NCBI GenBank assembly: GCA_945897725.1
Contig: CAMDFR010000006.1
Coordinates: 1-64,000, forward strand
Origin: Chitinophaga pinensis
GTDB lineage: Bacteria > Bacteroidota > Bacteroidia > Chitinophagales > CAMDFR01
Direction of reading: 5' to 3'
DNA length: 64,000 nt
A model generated the notes under the pieces. That model searched no databases, was not told the DNA's origin, and saw only the letters and a program-made list of their open reading frames with translations. Of the stretch, positions 1 to 8,924 are shown in pieces. Positions within the stretch are counted from its first letter, which is position 1. Every line of letters starts with the position of its first letter. Made by a program: the position numbers and the translations under genes.

Positions 1-1
1 T

Positions 2-763
2 TTTGGAGGGACCAGTGCAGGATGTATACTAGCCCTTCATTTAGCCTATATGAATGATTCGGATCCCTTACCAGCAAATTGGGTGACCTGGGCAAATGGA
101 ATTGGAGGCATAGAAGGGACGAGTGGTAATCCTGGCCATTCATCAGATGTTAAAGCTATCGTAACATTCGCGGGTGGTATTGGTGATACAAATTGGATGA
201 ATCCTGGCAATGTGCCTTGGATAGATTTTCACAGTGTGAATGATGCAACGGTACCAGATGGAACTGGTTATCCACTAGGTATACCGACATTACCACTTAT
301 CAGTGGAGGAAGAGATATGAACCTACGCGCGATTCATAATAATCAGAACCATCAATATTTTCAATTTCCGGGTACGGCGCATCCCCCTTTTGCAGATGGC
401 GTTTCAGCTACATGGGATACCATTGAAAACAGAACAGCTCGATTCCTTTATAAAAATTTAGAATGCAATCCTGACAAATATGTAGGCATCAGTAATACAC
501 CCAATGATCAGTTATTGGTTCAAGTTTCCATTTTCCCCAACCCAGTTTCTAATGTAATTCAATTGGATATGCCAGTTACTTCTAGTAGCTACCAAATCAA
601 CATCAGCAATAGTGTTGGCAGTACAGTCTACACTTCAAAAACGTTGGATGGTGAGCATCAAGAAATTGATCTTAACGCTATTCAGAGCGGCATGTATTTC
701 GTGACGATTGAATTCACGAATAAGAAATATGCCAATAGAAGCATAAAAATTATTGTAGAGTAA
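2..763 (+). CDS. Secreted alpha/beta hydrolase (esterase-like), 5' truncated by window edge, C-terminal T9SS sorting domain
   Basis: Frame 2 is open from base 2 (FGGTSAGCILALHLAYMNDSD...), giving a GTSAG nucleophile-elbow motif before the ATG at 50. The C-terminus VSIFPNPVSNVIQLD...GMYFVTIEF...SIKIIVE is a type A T9SS domain. Confidence 0.8.
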   Translation, partial: FGGTSAGCILALHLAYMNDSDPLPANWVTWANGIGGIEGTSGNPGHSSDVKAIVTFAGGIGDTNWMNPGNVPWIDFHSVNDATVPDGTGYPLGIPTLPLISGGRDMNLRAIHNNQNHQYFQFPGTAHPPFADGVSATWDTIENRTARFLYKNLECNPDKYVGISNTPNDQLLVQVSIFPNPVSNVIQLDMPVTSSSYQINISNSVGSTVYTSKTLDGEHQEIDLNAIQSGMYFVTIEFTNKKYANRSIKIIVE

Positions 764-783
764 TCCTCGATAAACAAAAAAAA

Positions 784-812
784 AGCAGACAATGATTGTC
801 TGCTTTTTTTGT
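784..812. terminator. Bidirectional intrinsic terminator between convergent genes
   Basis: AGCAGACAAT-G-ATTGTCTGCT inverted repeat flanked by an A-run on the left and a T-run on the right. Confidence 0.85.
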
Positions 813-827
813 TTAAAAACAATATTG

Positions 828-1238
828 CTATCTCGTTAATGTAAACTCAGCTACAATACCACTAGCAATGGTATCTGAATAAATTAACTCATTTTTGTTG
901 ACAGACTTGATATTGTAATTATGAATGATTTCATTATTGTTATACAAATTAATGGTTGCGCCTTTGTTGGTAATGTCATATTGAAAATTAGAAACCATAC
1001 CATTTAGACTCTGACTGGCGGTACATCTAGCTGCAGCATCATCGCACAAATCGAAATGTAGTGTAGCATCTTTGTAATTAAGAGCGACTAAATCAAGTTG
1101 TATCCCGAATACCGCTATTTTACTGTAGGTCCAGTCGCCCGCTAACCTATTGAGTGTGATTTGTTCCTTTGAACAATTCGTAAAAAGTAATAAGGAGAAC
1201 AGAATTGCTCCCATGAGTTGCAGATTCTTTTTTTTCAT
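828..1238 (-). CDS. Lipocalin-like putative lipoprotein
   Basis: 136 aa; SPII signal MKKKNLQLMGAILFSLLLFTNCSKEQ; body resembles small Bacteroidota lipocalin-like proteins. Confidence 0.55.
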   Translation of the reverse strand: MKKKNLQLMGAILFSLLLFTNCSKEQITLNRLAGDWTYSKIAVFGIQLDLVALNYKDATLHFDLCDDAAARCTASQSLNGMVSNFQYDITNKGATINLYNNNEIIHNYNIKSVNKNELIYSDTIASGIVAEFTLTR

Positions 1239-1271
1239 AAGATTGTATTTTGGTATGAATGAATGAATAAA

Positions 1272-2069
1272 TTATTTTTTCTTTTTTTTGATTGCTTTCT
1301 TTGGTTTCTTTTCTTCGGAGATAGAAGTATTTGTTTTGATCTGATCCTCCTTATTATAATCGATAGTTCCACCTTGGTGACCCATTTGAGATAGCACCCA
1401 ATTTTTTCTTTTAAGCATATAGGAGGTAGGTTTAGCAATGTTAAACTTCAAAGGATTAGGCAGCACAATGGCCATCAATGCGGCTTGCGAAGGATTAATA
1501 TTTTTTGAAGTGGTGTGGAAATAAAATTGAGCCGCCGCTTCTGTTCCATAAATTCCATCACCAAGTTCAATCACATTTAGATAGACTTCCATGATGCGCT
1601 CCTTGCTCCAAATTTTTTCAATCAAGAATGTAAAATACACTTCAAAACCTTTTCGTATCCAACTTCTACCTGGCCATAAGAAAACATTTTTTGCTGTTTG
1701 TTGAGAGATGGTACTGGCCCCTCGCAATTTTGGATGCAGCTTTCCATTTTGTTTCTCATTATATTCTAGTGCTTTATCGATGGCTTCAAAATCAAAGCCT
1801 TCATGTTCCAAAAACTTTTGATCCTCGGCGCAAAACACTGCCAATTCAAGGTTTGGACTCATATTCTGTTTAGATACCCAGTCTTTCTTAAGTCGCATGG
1901 GCTTGCCATCGATTTTCTGTTCGATGCAACGTTGTAACATCAAGATGGTAAATGGTACTGGAATAAAATCTAATAGAATAACAGATAATATAGAAACAAC
2001 AAAAAAAGCCGTGACTCCTTTTAGTAGCCAAGTCAAATACTTTTTCATCTTTTTTTTCATAGCACTCAA
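1272..2069 (-). CDS. mtgA: Monofunctional biosynthetic peptidoglycan transglycosylase
   Basis: GT51 motifs EDQKFLEHEGFDFEAI, RGASTISQQTAKNVFLWPGRSWIRKG, EVYLNVIELGDGIYGTEAAA. Confidence 0.92.
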   Translation of the reverse strand: MSAMKKKMKKYLTWLLKGVTAFFVVSILSVILLDFIPVPFTILMLQRCIEQKIDGKPMRLKKDWVSKQNMSPNLELAVFCAEDQKFLEHEGFDFEAIDKALEYNEKQNGKLHPKLRGASTISQQTAKNVFLWPGRSWIRKGFEVYFTFLIEKIWSKERIMEVYLNVIELGDGIYGTEAAAQFYFHTTSKNINPSQAALMAIVLPNPLKFNIAKPTSYMLKRKNWVLSQMGHQGGTIDYNKEDQIKTNTSISEEKKPKKAIKKKKK

Positions 2070-2070
2070 T

Positions 2071-3297
2071 TTAAACTTCTAGGTAATCCAATTCTTTTGC
2101 AAATGTTTCCTTTAACTTATACATTGAAAACACTGCCAATACTATACAAATACCACCAACAATTAAACTACTATTGATGACACCCCAACTATTCGCCATA
2201 TTTTTAAAAATAAGGGTGATGGGCACAACTGCACCCCTTACGAAATTTGGTGCGGTGGTCGTAACTGTGCTTCGAATATTTGTTCCAAACTGTTCTGATG
2301 CAATGGTTACAAACAATGCCCAATAACCAGTTCCCGCACCCAACAACATACAGCTTAAGTAAAAAAGGCTAGGATTGTTTCTGCTACCGAAGAGGTAGAG
2401 CAATATGACAATGGCGGAAGTAAGTAAGAAAATGAATACCACTTTTTTTCTACTTCTTAGCAATTGACTTAAGAAGCCACTCACGAGATCTCCCACAGAA
2501 AGCCCGAGATAACAGTAAAAAACACATTTGCCAGTTTCAATTTGTCCACCCATTCCAAGCACTTCAGAGAAATGTGATTCAGAAAGATTAATCAGTACAC
2601 CTACAATAAACCATACAGGCAGGCCAATCATTATACAATACAAATATTTAAAAAAGGTGTTTCGAGATTGGAATAACATAAAAAAGTTACCTCTTGGAAT
2701 CTTATCAGCCAATAAATTCTTAAACATTCCGGACTCATAGGTACCGACTCTTAGCAACAATAAAACCAGCCCCATGCCTCCGCCAACTAGGTATGCCTCT
2801 TTCCAACCAAACTTTCCAATATAGTAGGCGAATAAAGCACCTAATGCTCCAAAAGTGACGATGATCATTGTACCATAGCCGCGTTTTTCTTTGTGCATAG
2901 ACTCGCTCACCAATGTGATACCAGCCCCTAGTTCACCAGCAAGACCAATGCCTGCAATAAATCTTACAATGGCATACCAAGTGATATCAGGCACATAAGC
3001 ATTGGCGATATTTGCAATAGAATAAAGCAAAATAGAACCGAACAATACTTTTATTCTTCCTATTTTATCTCCCATAATTCCCCATATCATCCCTCCTACC
3101 AACATACCTGCCATCTGCCAATTAAAAAGCGACAAGCCAACCTCTTTAATGGCATCACCTGTCAATCCTAATGCCTTCAGACTATCTACCTTCACTACAT
3201 TGAATAATACCAAATCATAGATATCTACAAAGTAGCCCAGAGATGCCACTATAATTAATACATAGGGAATAGAAGAAGGCGATTTTTTTTCGTTCAT
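2071..3297 (-). CDS. MFS transporter
   Basis: About 12 hydrophobic segments; MFS motif GGMIWGIMGDKIGRIKVLFGS. Confidence 0.85.
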   Translation of the reverse strand: MNEKKSPSSIPYVLIIVASLGYFVDIYDLVLFNVVKVDSLKALGLTGDAIKEVGLSLFNWQMAGMLVGGMIWGIMGDKIGRIKVLFGSILLYSIANIANAYVPDITWYAIVRFIAGIGLAGELGAGITLVSESMHKEKRGYGTMIIVTFGALGALFAYYIGKFGWKEAYLVGGGMGLVLLLLRVGTYESGMFKNLLADKIPRGNFFMLFQSRNTFFKYLYCIMIGLPVWFIVGVLINLSESHFSEVLGMGGQIETGKCVFYCYLGLSVGDLVSGFLSQLLRSRKKVVFIFLLTSAIVILLYLFGSRNNPSLFYLSCMLLGAGTGYWALFVTIASEQFGTNIRSTVTTTAPNFVRGAVVPITLIFKNMANSWGVINSSLIVGGICIVLAVFSMYKLKETFAKELDYLEV

Positions 3298-3438
3298 TTT
3301 AGAATGTCGAGCTGTTTTACTTTAAAGTATTTTTTTTCATTTTAATCCATTGCAAATTAAAGGTTAGCATTCAATCAGCAATTTCGTATGTTCAAATTTA
3401 TACAATAAATTAGTTAATTAGAGCAGAATTGTTTGACA

Positions 3439-3446
3439 TATCTTTA
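3439..3446 (+). promoter_or_regulatory. Putative Bacteroidota -7 element (TATCTTTA)
   Basis: Matches TAnnTTTR about 16 nt upstream of the 3462 start. Confidence 0.4.
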
Positions 3447-3461
3447 TCTTCTAAAATTTGA

Positions 3462-4469
3462 ATGATGGCAGGTAAATTTCCGAAAATAGAAACCGCATTA
3501 ACTAGAATGTTGAAGATTGACTATCCAATGATTATGGCACCGATGTTTTTGGTGAGTAATGATAAGATGATGATAGCCGCTTTAAATGCTGGAATAGCTG
3601 GTGCCATGCCTGCCTTGAACTATAGAACGGATAAGGAATTCAGAAGTGCCATCAATAATATTAGAACCCATGCCAATGGACCTATTGGAGTGAATTTGAT
3701 TGTCAATAAATCGAACATCAAATATCCAGAGCAGTTAGAAACATGTATTGAAATGAAGGTTGACTTTATTATTACCTCCTTGGGTAGTCCTGAAACCGTT
3801 ATTAATGCTTGCAGAAATACCGGTATCAAAGTCTTTTGTGATGTGATAGATGAAGTACAGGGTAAAAAAGTTGAGTTGCTTGGTGCAGATGCGATCATTG
3901 CTGTTGGAAAAGAAGCTGGAGGCCATTGTGGTCCTCATCCAATAAAGGACTTAGTTCATAAACTAAGAGAAGTCTGCAAGATTCCTATCATCGCCGCTGG
4001 TGCGGTTGGTAATGGACAGCAAATGTTTGACAGAATTGAGTTTGATCGTGCAGATGGGGTTTCTGTTGGAAGTCCTTTTATTGCAAGCGTAGAAAGTCCA
4101 GTCAGTATGGAGTACAAAAACGCATGTGTAGACTATGGGGCGAAAGACATTGTCTTATCTACAAAAATTTCTGGCTCACCTTGTACAGTCATCAATACAC
4201 CCTATGTTCAAAAAATTGGCACCAAACAAAATTGGTTTGAAAACCTGCTAAGCAAGAATAAATCGCTCAAGAAATACATCAAAATGTTTACCTTTTTTAA
4301 GGGAATGAAAGCCGTTGAAAATGCAGCTTTTGCAGCGACCTATAAAACAGTATGGGTGGCAGGTCCAAGTATTGAATATGTGAAGGAAATAAGACCAGTG
4401 AATGATATTATTGAAAGCTATATTGACACTTACTACGAACAACTAGGCAATAGCTATCGTAAGCGTTGA
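3462..4469 (+). CDS. Nitronate monooxygenase family flavoprotein
   Basis: IMAPMFLVSN, GAMPALNYR, GKEAGGHCG, IPIIAAGAVGNGQQM motifs of the NMO/2-nitropropane dioxygenase family. Confidence 0.88.
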   Translation: MMAGKFPKIETALTRMLKIDYPMIMAPMFLVSNDKMMIAALNAGIAGAMPALNYRTDKEFRSAINNIRTHANGPIGVNLIVNKSNIKYPEQLETCIEMKVDFIITSLGSPETVINACRNTGIKVFCDVIDEVQGKKVELLGADAIIAVGKEAGGHCGPHPIKDLVHKLREVCKIPIIAAGAVGNGQQMFDRIEFDRADGVSVGSPFIASVESPVSMEYKNACVDYGAKDIVLSTKISGSPCTVINTPYVQKIGTKQNWFENLLSKNKSLKKYIKMFTFFKGMKAVENAAFAATYKTVWVAGPSIEYVKEIRPVNDIIESYIDTYYEQLGNSYRKR

Positions 4470-4548
4470 TATAGATATTTAATTCTATCTTCGAAGTAAA
4501 GAAATAAAAATCTTATCAAAAGGATATAACGAATGGGTCCTTATTCAC

Positions 4549-4767
4549 TTATAAATCCCAAACAGCAGTACGTTCGGAGTTGACATACTCGCGTAATTTG
4601 ACCCAAAAAGCTAGTATTAAATAAGGAACAATGGTAGAGCCAGCCGTAGCGAAAGAGAGATAGATAAAAAACAATCTAATATTTTTTTTAGGCATATGCA
4701 ATCGCTCGCCTAAGTATGAACAAACACCAAATGCTTTTGACTCGACAAAATATTTTAAGTTATTCAT
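4549..4767 (-). CDS. PspC domain protein
   Basis: 72 aa; AFGVCSYLGERLHMPKKNIRLFFIYLSFATAGSTIVPYLILAFWVKL is a typical PspC pattern. Confidence 0.75.
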   Translation of the reverse strand: MNNLKYFVESKAFGVCSYLGERLHMPKKNIRLFFIYLSFATAGSTIVPYLILAFWVKLREYVNSERTAVWDL

Positions 4768-5002
4768 TTTGTAAATTTAACTTATTTAGTCGAATGAAGC
4801 AATAGTCTTCAACAAAATGTATAACAAAAGTAAGAAACTACGTCTAGAAATAATACGATAAGAATATACAAATCAGTATAATCTACTGGTGCTTTTTCTT
4901 TTGTTTGCTTGTTGGTGAATAACACCAACAAGGGCGAGAATATTTTAATTTCTTGTGATTGAATGATAGTTTTGAGTCCGAAGTTTCAAACTTCTATTAT
5001 TT

Positions 5003-5039
5003 GCTATCACAAGTCACGCTTCGCTATACTTGCGATAGC
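5003..5039. repeat. Intergenic hairpin GCTATC-A-CAAGT / ACTTG-C-GATAGC
   Basis: Two-segment inverted repeat read directly; next to a second inverted repeat GAAGTTT-C-AAACTTC at 4980-4994. Confidence 0.65.
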
Positions 5040-5120
5040 AAGAGCTATGAATTGATTTCTTTCCTCATGTCGAAAAAAAATTACGCATCATTGGACTGTT
5101 TTATAAACCCAGTTGATAGT

Positions 5121-5210
5121 GTGCGTGACGGATAGGAACAAGTGCCGTGCACTGTGGATATCCCGATGTTAATCGGGACGACCATGCGTTTTTTTTGCAT
5201 GGGCACGCCC
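5121..5210 (-). repeat. Dispersed structured intergenic repeat, subfamily A, copy 1
   Basis: Reverse strand: GGGCGTGCCCATGC-aaaaaaaac-GCATGGTCGTCCC...AGTGC-acg-GCACTTGTTCCTATCCGTCACGC. Confidence 0.7.
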
Positions 5211-5229
5211 ATTTGTATAGACATAAAAA

Positions 5230-5260
5230 AAGACTCAATAAACTAGGTTTATTGAGTCTT
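5230..5260 (-). terminator. Intrinsic terminator of the glutamate dehydrogenase gene
   Basis: 14-bp perfect stem AAGACTCAATAAAC-TAG-GTTTATTGAGTCTT; T-run follows on the minus strand. Confidence 0.9.
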
Positions 5261-5297
5261 GGAGTATAGATTCTTTTAGGGAAAGACCCTGTGCTCC

Positions 5298-6731
5298 TTA
5301 TGGGAACACACCCATTGAATAATAAGAGTTACCAATTTTGTTGATAGCCACCGCAAATGCTGCTTCACGAAGACTTTCGCACTTCTTGGTATCTTTCCAA
5401 AACTTACGAATTTCTTTGTAAGCCTCAATCATGGTTTGTTCTAATCCGCTATTCACGATATCGATTTCATCGCCACCATGGATCACTCTACCTTTCTCTT
5501 TATCACTTAATTTTTTACCAGTCATTTCTTCGATAAGGTTCACAAGCGCTTCTTGATTTTTTTCTTCGAAACGTTTGTTCATACGACCGAAACGCACGTG
5601 ACTTAAGTTTTTGAGCCATTCGAAATAACTTACCGTAACACCACCAGCATTGATATAAATATCAGGAACGATCATCACTCCTTTCTTTATTAATATTTTT
5701 TCGGCCTCTGGTGTGGTTGGACCATTTGCAGCCTCGGCGATAATTTTAGCTTTGATATTAGGCGCATTGGTCGCCGTGATTTGATTTTCTAATGCAGCAG
5801 GAATCAAGATATCACAATCCACTTCCATACCAGCAAGATTCGTTTTTAAATTTTTAGCTCCTGGGAAATCTTTAAGAGAACCCGTTGCTTTTCTGTGATT
5901 GAAAACAGCCTGTACATCTAGACCTTTAGGATTATGAATAGAGCCTTCTTGTTCACAGATAGCCACTACAATAGCACCATATTCTTGAATGATATTTGCC
6001 GCATGAAAACCAACATTACCAAGACCTTGAACAGCAACTGTTTTTCCTTTTAAACCAGTGGTTAATCCTAATTTTTTCATATCATCTGCATAACTACAGA
6101 TTTCGTTTAGCGCATATACAACACCACGACCAGTAGCTTCTGTCCTACCACGAATACCATTTTGAGAAACTGGTTTACCAGTAATACAACCATATCCATC
6201 AATTTCGCCTGGTTTGAATGTCATATATGTATCAAGGATCCAAGCCATTTCTCGCTCACCAGTTCCATAATCAGGAGCCGGCACATCGATACCAGGACCG
6301 ATAAAGTTTTTCTTAATTAACTCAGAGGTATATCTTCTTGTAATATTTTCTAAAACCGCTTCGGATGTATTTCTAGGAGATATTTTGATACCACCTTTTG
6401 CACCACCAAAAGGCACATCTACGATAGCACATTTGTATGTCATCAAAGCCGCTAGAGCCATTACTTCATTTTGGTCAACCGCAAGACTATAACGAATACC
6501 ACCTTTGGTAGGCATTCTATGGTGTGAATGCTGCACTCTATATGCTTCAATTACTTGGTATTCGTTTCCAATTTTTACTGGAAAGCGCATTTGGTAAACA
6601 CTGTTACAAGCTTTTATTTGGTCTAATAACCCTTTGGGGAAACTTAGATGTCTAGCCGCCTTTTCAAAATTATCTTCAACTGCTTGGAAGAAATCGAATT
6701 CTTGGTGTTTTTCTGTTTTTTTAACTGCCAT
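5298..6731 (-). CDS. gdhA: Glu/Leu/Phe/Val dehydrogenase (glutamate dehydrogenase)
   Basis: YRVQHSHHRMPTKGGIRYS, PFGGAKGGIKISP, PAPDYGTGEREMAWI, VAVQGLGNVGFHAA, EAANGPTTPEA. Confidence 0.95.
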   Translation of the reverse strand: MAVKKTEKHQEFDFFQAVEDNFEKAARHLSFPKGLLDQIKACNSVYQMRFPVKIGNEYQVIEAYRVQHSHHRMPTKGGIRYSLAVDQNEVMALAALMTYKCAIVDVPFGGAKGGIKISPRNTSEAVLENITRRYTSELIKKNFIGPGIDVPAPDYGTGEREMAWILDTYMTFKPGEIDGYGCITGKPVSQNGIRGRTEATGRGVVYALNEICSYADDMKKLGLTTGLKGKTVAVQGLGNVGFHAANIIQEYGAIVVAICEQEGSIHNPKGLDVQAVFNHRKATGSLKDFPGAKNLKTNLAGMEVDCDILIPAALENQITATNAPNIKAKIIAEAANGPTTPEAEKILIKKGVMIVPDIYINAGGVTVSYFEWLKNLSHVRFGRMNKRFEEKNQEALVNLIEEMTGKKLSDKEKGRVIHGGDEIDIVNSGLEQTMIEAYKEIRKFWKDTKKCESLREAAFAVAINKIGNSYYSMGVFP

Positions 6732-6770
6732 ATTTTTACTAATTAATAAATAATTGGTTTATGAAATAAA

Positions 6771-6977
6771 TTATTTTTTTATATTTTTTTCGAGCTTAGA
6801 AATTTTTCTTTCCAAGTATATTAAAAAAATGAAGATGCCTATTAAGATGATAAAAAGCACTCCAATAGAGACATAGTACTTATGACTCTGACGAACGATC
6901 TCACTGAAAGAATTGCCAGCAAATGTTGGTAAAAAAAGGAATAAGGAAAATGCTATCGTTGAATATCTTTTTAACAT
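6771..6977 (-). CDS. CcmD-like small membrane protein
   Basis: Start moved to the internal ATG at 6977 (MLKRYSTIAFSLFLFLPTFAG signal). Single TM followed by IYLERKISKLEKNIKK, directly after a CcsA-type gene. Confidence 0.6.
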   Translation of the reverse strand: MLKRYSTIAFSLFLFLPTFAGNSFSEIVRQSHKYYVSIGVLFIILIGIFIFLIYLERKISKLEKNIKK

Positions 6978-6978
6978 A

Positions 6979-8043
6979 CTAATTTTCAGATTCTTCAAAA
7001 TTTTGAAGGGCAAATTTATATCTAATTTTCAAGGAAACAAGCCAAAAACCTAAAATAGTCCAAGCGATGACCGCAGGATAGAAGAATAAACGCATTGAAC
7101 TGTCTAAGTCATAATTGCTGAAAGCAGGATTTCCGCCATTTCCAGGATGCAAGCTATCTGTTAATCTTGGATATACAAATATGAAAGCGATATAAATGAC
7201 ATAGGCGAAAATATTGTACACAGCAGAGATTTTTGCTTTTCTGATGGGATCATTGACTGAACCACGAAGAATGGCATAGGCAATATAAATCATCATGGCA
7301 ATAGCTGCACCGTTCAATTTAGGATCATTAGGCCATGGAGCTCCCCAAGTATAGTTGGCCCATAACATGCCTGTTAAAATACCTAAAGTACCAAATAAAA
7401 GTCCTGCTTGCGCTGCAGCAGATGAATAGATATCATATTTTATATCTCCCTTCATCAAGTACATTATCGCAGCAATAAAAGAGAACATTAAAAGAGAGAC
7501 CATACAAAACCACATAGGTACATGGAAGAAAAGATTTCGAATAGACTCATTGAGTATCTCTCTGTAGGGGAAACCAAACAATGTAGATTTTTGAATGATC
7601 GGTGGATTGCAAGCTTTTTCTTTAATATCTAAAGGCTCTCTGTTGTTGACACCAATCACCAAGGCGTTTCGTTGAGAGATTGTCCCATTGCAATCATCGG
7701 AGACCACTATATCCATTGTTTGATTGGATAAATCTTCTTCACCGAGAGTATAAGGCAAAAGGACTGTTGCCTGAAGATGTTGATTATCGAGCACTTTGAC
7801 ATCATCTGCCAAAATGTAATGATCTTTCCATTTAAGCCAGACTTTGATGTCATCTGTGGCTTTTAAGAATTCTGTGTTATAGCCTTCAATGTTGAGTAAC
7901 TCTTGTTGACCAACTTGAGCAGTATCTGGATTTACCGTGAGAATACCGGGGCTCAGTGGTAAGAGCAAGCCGCCTAGAAATACACAGCATAATAAGACCA
8001 TGCCGAGAATCTTCCACCAATATTGAGCAAAAATTTTATTCAT
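6979..8043 (-). CDS. ccsA: Cytochrome c biogenesis protein of the CcmC/CcsA type
   Basis: Multi-TM protein with FFHVPMWFCM and GMLWANYTWGAPWPNDPKLNGA (WGxxWxxD haem-handling motif). Confidence 0.88.
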   Translation of the reverse strand: MNKIFAQYWWKILGMVLLCCVFLGGLLLPLSPGILTVNPDTAQVGQQELLNIEGYNTEFLKATDDIKVWLKWKDHYILADDVKVLDNQHLQATVLLPYTLGEEDLSNQTMDIVVSDDCNGTISQRNALVIGVNNREPLDIKEKACNPPIIQKSTLFGFPYREILNESIRNLFFHVPMWFCMVSLLMFSFIAAIMYLMKGDIKYDIYSSAAAQAGLLFGTLGILTGMLWANYTWGAPWPNDPKLNGAAIAMMIYIAYAILRGSVNDPIRKAKISAVYNIFAYVIYIAFIFVYPRLTDSLHPGNGGNPAFSNYDLDSSMRLFFYPAVIAWTILGFWLVSLKIRYKFALQNFEESEN

Positions 8044-8089
8044 AGAGATAGTTATCTAAATGCCAAAATAGACTGAATCAACTCATGAT

Positions 8090-8839
8090 TTAGTCGCGCC
8101 AAAGGTACGGAAATAAGATGAGAGAGAGCACAAATAAAACAAAATTAAATAAGCATAATATTGAAAGATTGATCCATAAATTTTCGCTATGTTCTAGAAA
8201 AAAACATTCTCTAGAAAGCCTCATCAAATACATGATTAAAATCACCATCAAAGGCAATCCCAAGATGGCCGTAAGTGATGCGTTACCTGCTTTTGATGCA
8301 ATGGAGGACAAAAGTGTGAATAGGAAAGAAAAGGCAATAGAGCCCAGCAACATCACAACAAAAAACAATGGGAAATTTTTAATTGGTGTGCCTAAGACCA
8401 CTGCGAATAATGTAACACTCAGAATACTGATGACAAGCATGAGCAATACATTATATATCAATTTGGATGTAATGATAAGTACCGGTGAAATCAACGAATA
8501 GTAATATAAATATCTATTACTGTTTTCGTGGACAAAGCTCTTAGTGATGGTATTGATGGAGGCGAATAAAATGACAATCCAAAACAAGACATTCCAATAT
8601 TTTACTTCTATATTTTTTGCAGCACCTTGGTTACTTAGTGCAAGGTATAGCACAAAAATGGTGGAGAAAACATAAAGTAACAAACCAGCCAAGGCATACT
8701 TATTTCTAAGTTCCATTAAAGCTTCCTTCTTGATGAGGGTATATGTTTTATTGATGAGTGACAAATGAGTTGATTTTAAATTGTATATTTTAAATGCGTC
8801 TTTTCTTTTAAAGCTTGTGAATGCTTCTATATTCGACAT
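8090..8839 (-). CDS. ccmB: Haem exporter protein CcmB
   Basis: LIKKEALMELRNKYALAGLLLYVFSTIFVLYLAL and later hydrophobic segments; upstream of ccsA. Start codon uncertain. Confidence 0.85.
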   Translation of the reverse strand: MSNIEAFTSFKRKDAFKIYNLKSTHLSLINKTYTLIKKEALMELRNKYALAGLLLYVFSTIFVLYLALSNQGAAKNIEVKYWNVLFWIVILFASINTITKSFVHENSNRYLYYYSLISPVLIITSKLIYNVLLMLVISILSVTLFAVVLGTPIKNFPLFFVVMLLGSIAFSFLFTLLSSIASKAGNASLTAILGLPLMVILIMYLMRLSRECFFLEHSENLWINLSILCLFNFVLFVLSLILFPYLWRD

Positions 8840-8893
8840 TTTGTTTGAGAATTAAACCTCAAAAATAACATTTTAGAGGCAGTATAATTAAAT

Positions 8894-8901
8894 TATCTTT
8901 G
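8894..8901 (+). promoter_or_regulatory. Putative Bacteroidota -7 element TATCTTTG
   Basis: Exact TATCTTTG 24 nt upstream of the 8925 ATG. Confidence 0.5.
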
Positions 8902-8924
8902 CATATCAAAAAGCCAAATTAGTT

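Noticed and set aside
1235-1438. 67-aa minus-strand ORF
   Set aside because: Out-of-frame overlap with the mtgA C-terminus; mtgA is clearly the real gene.
8118-8501. 127-aa plus-strand ORF opposite ccmB
   Set aside because: Antisense shadow of a well-supported membrane protein gene; Lys/Asn/Thr-rich without family features.
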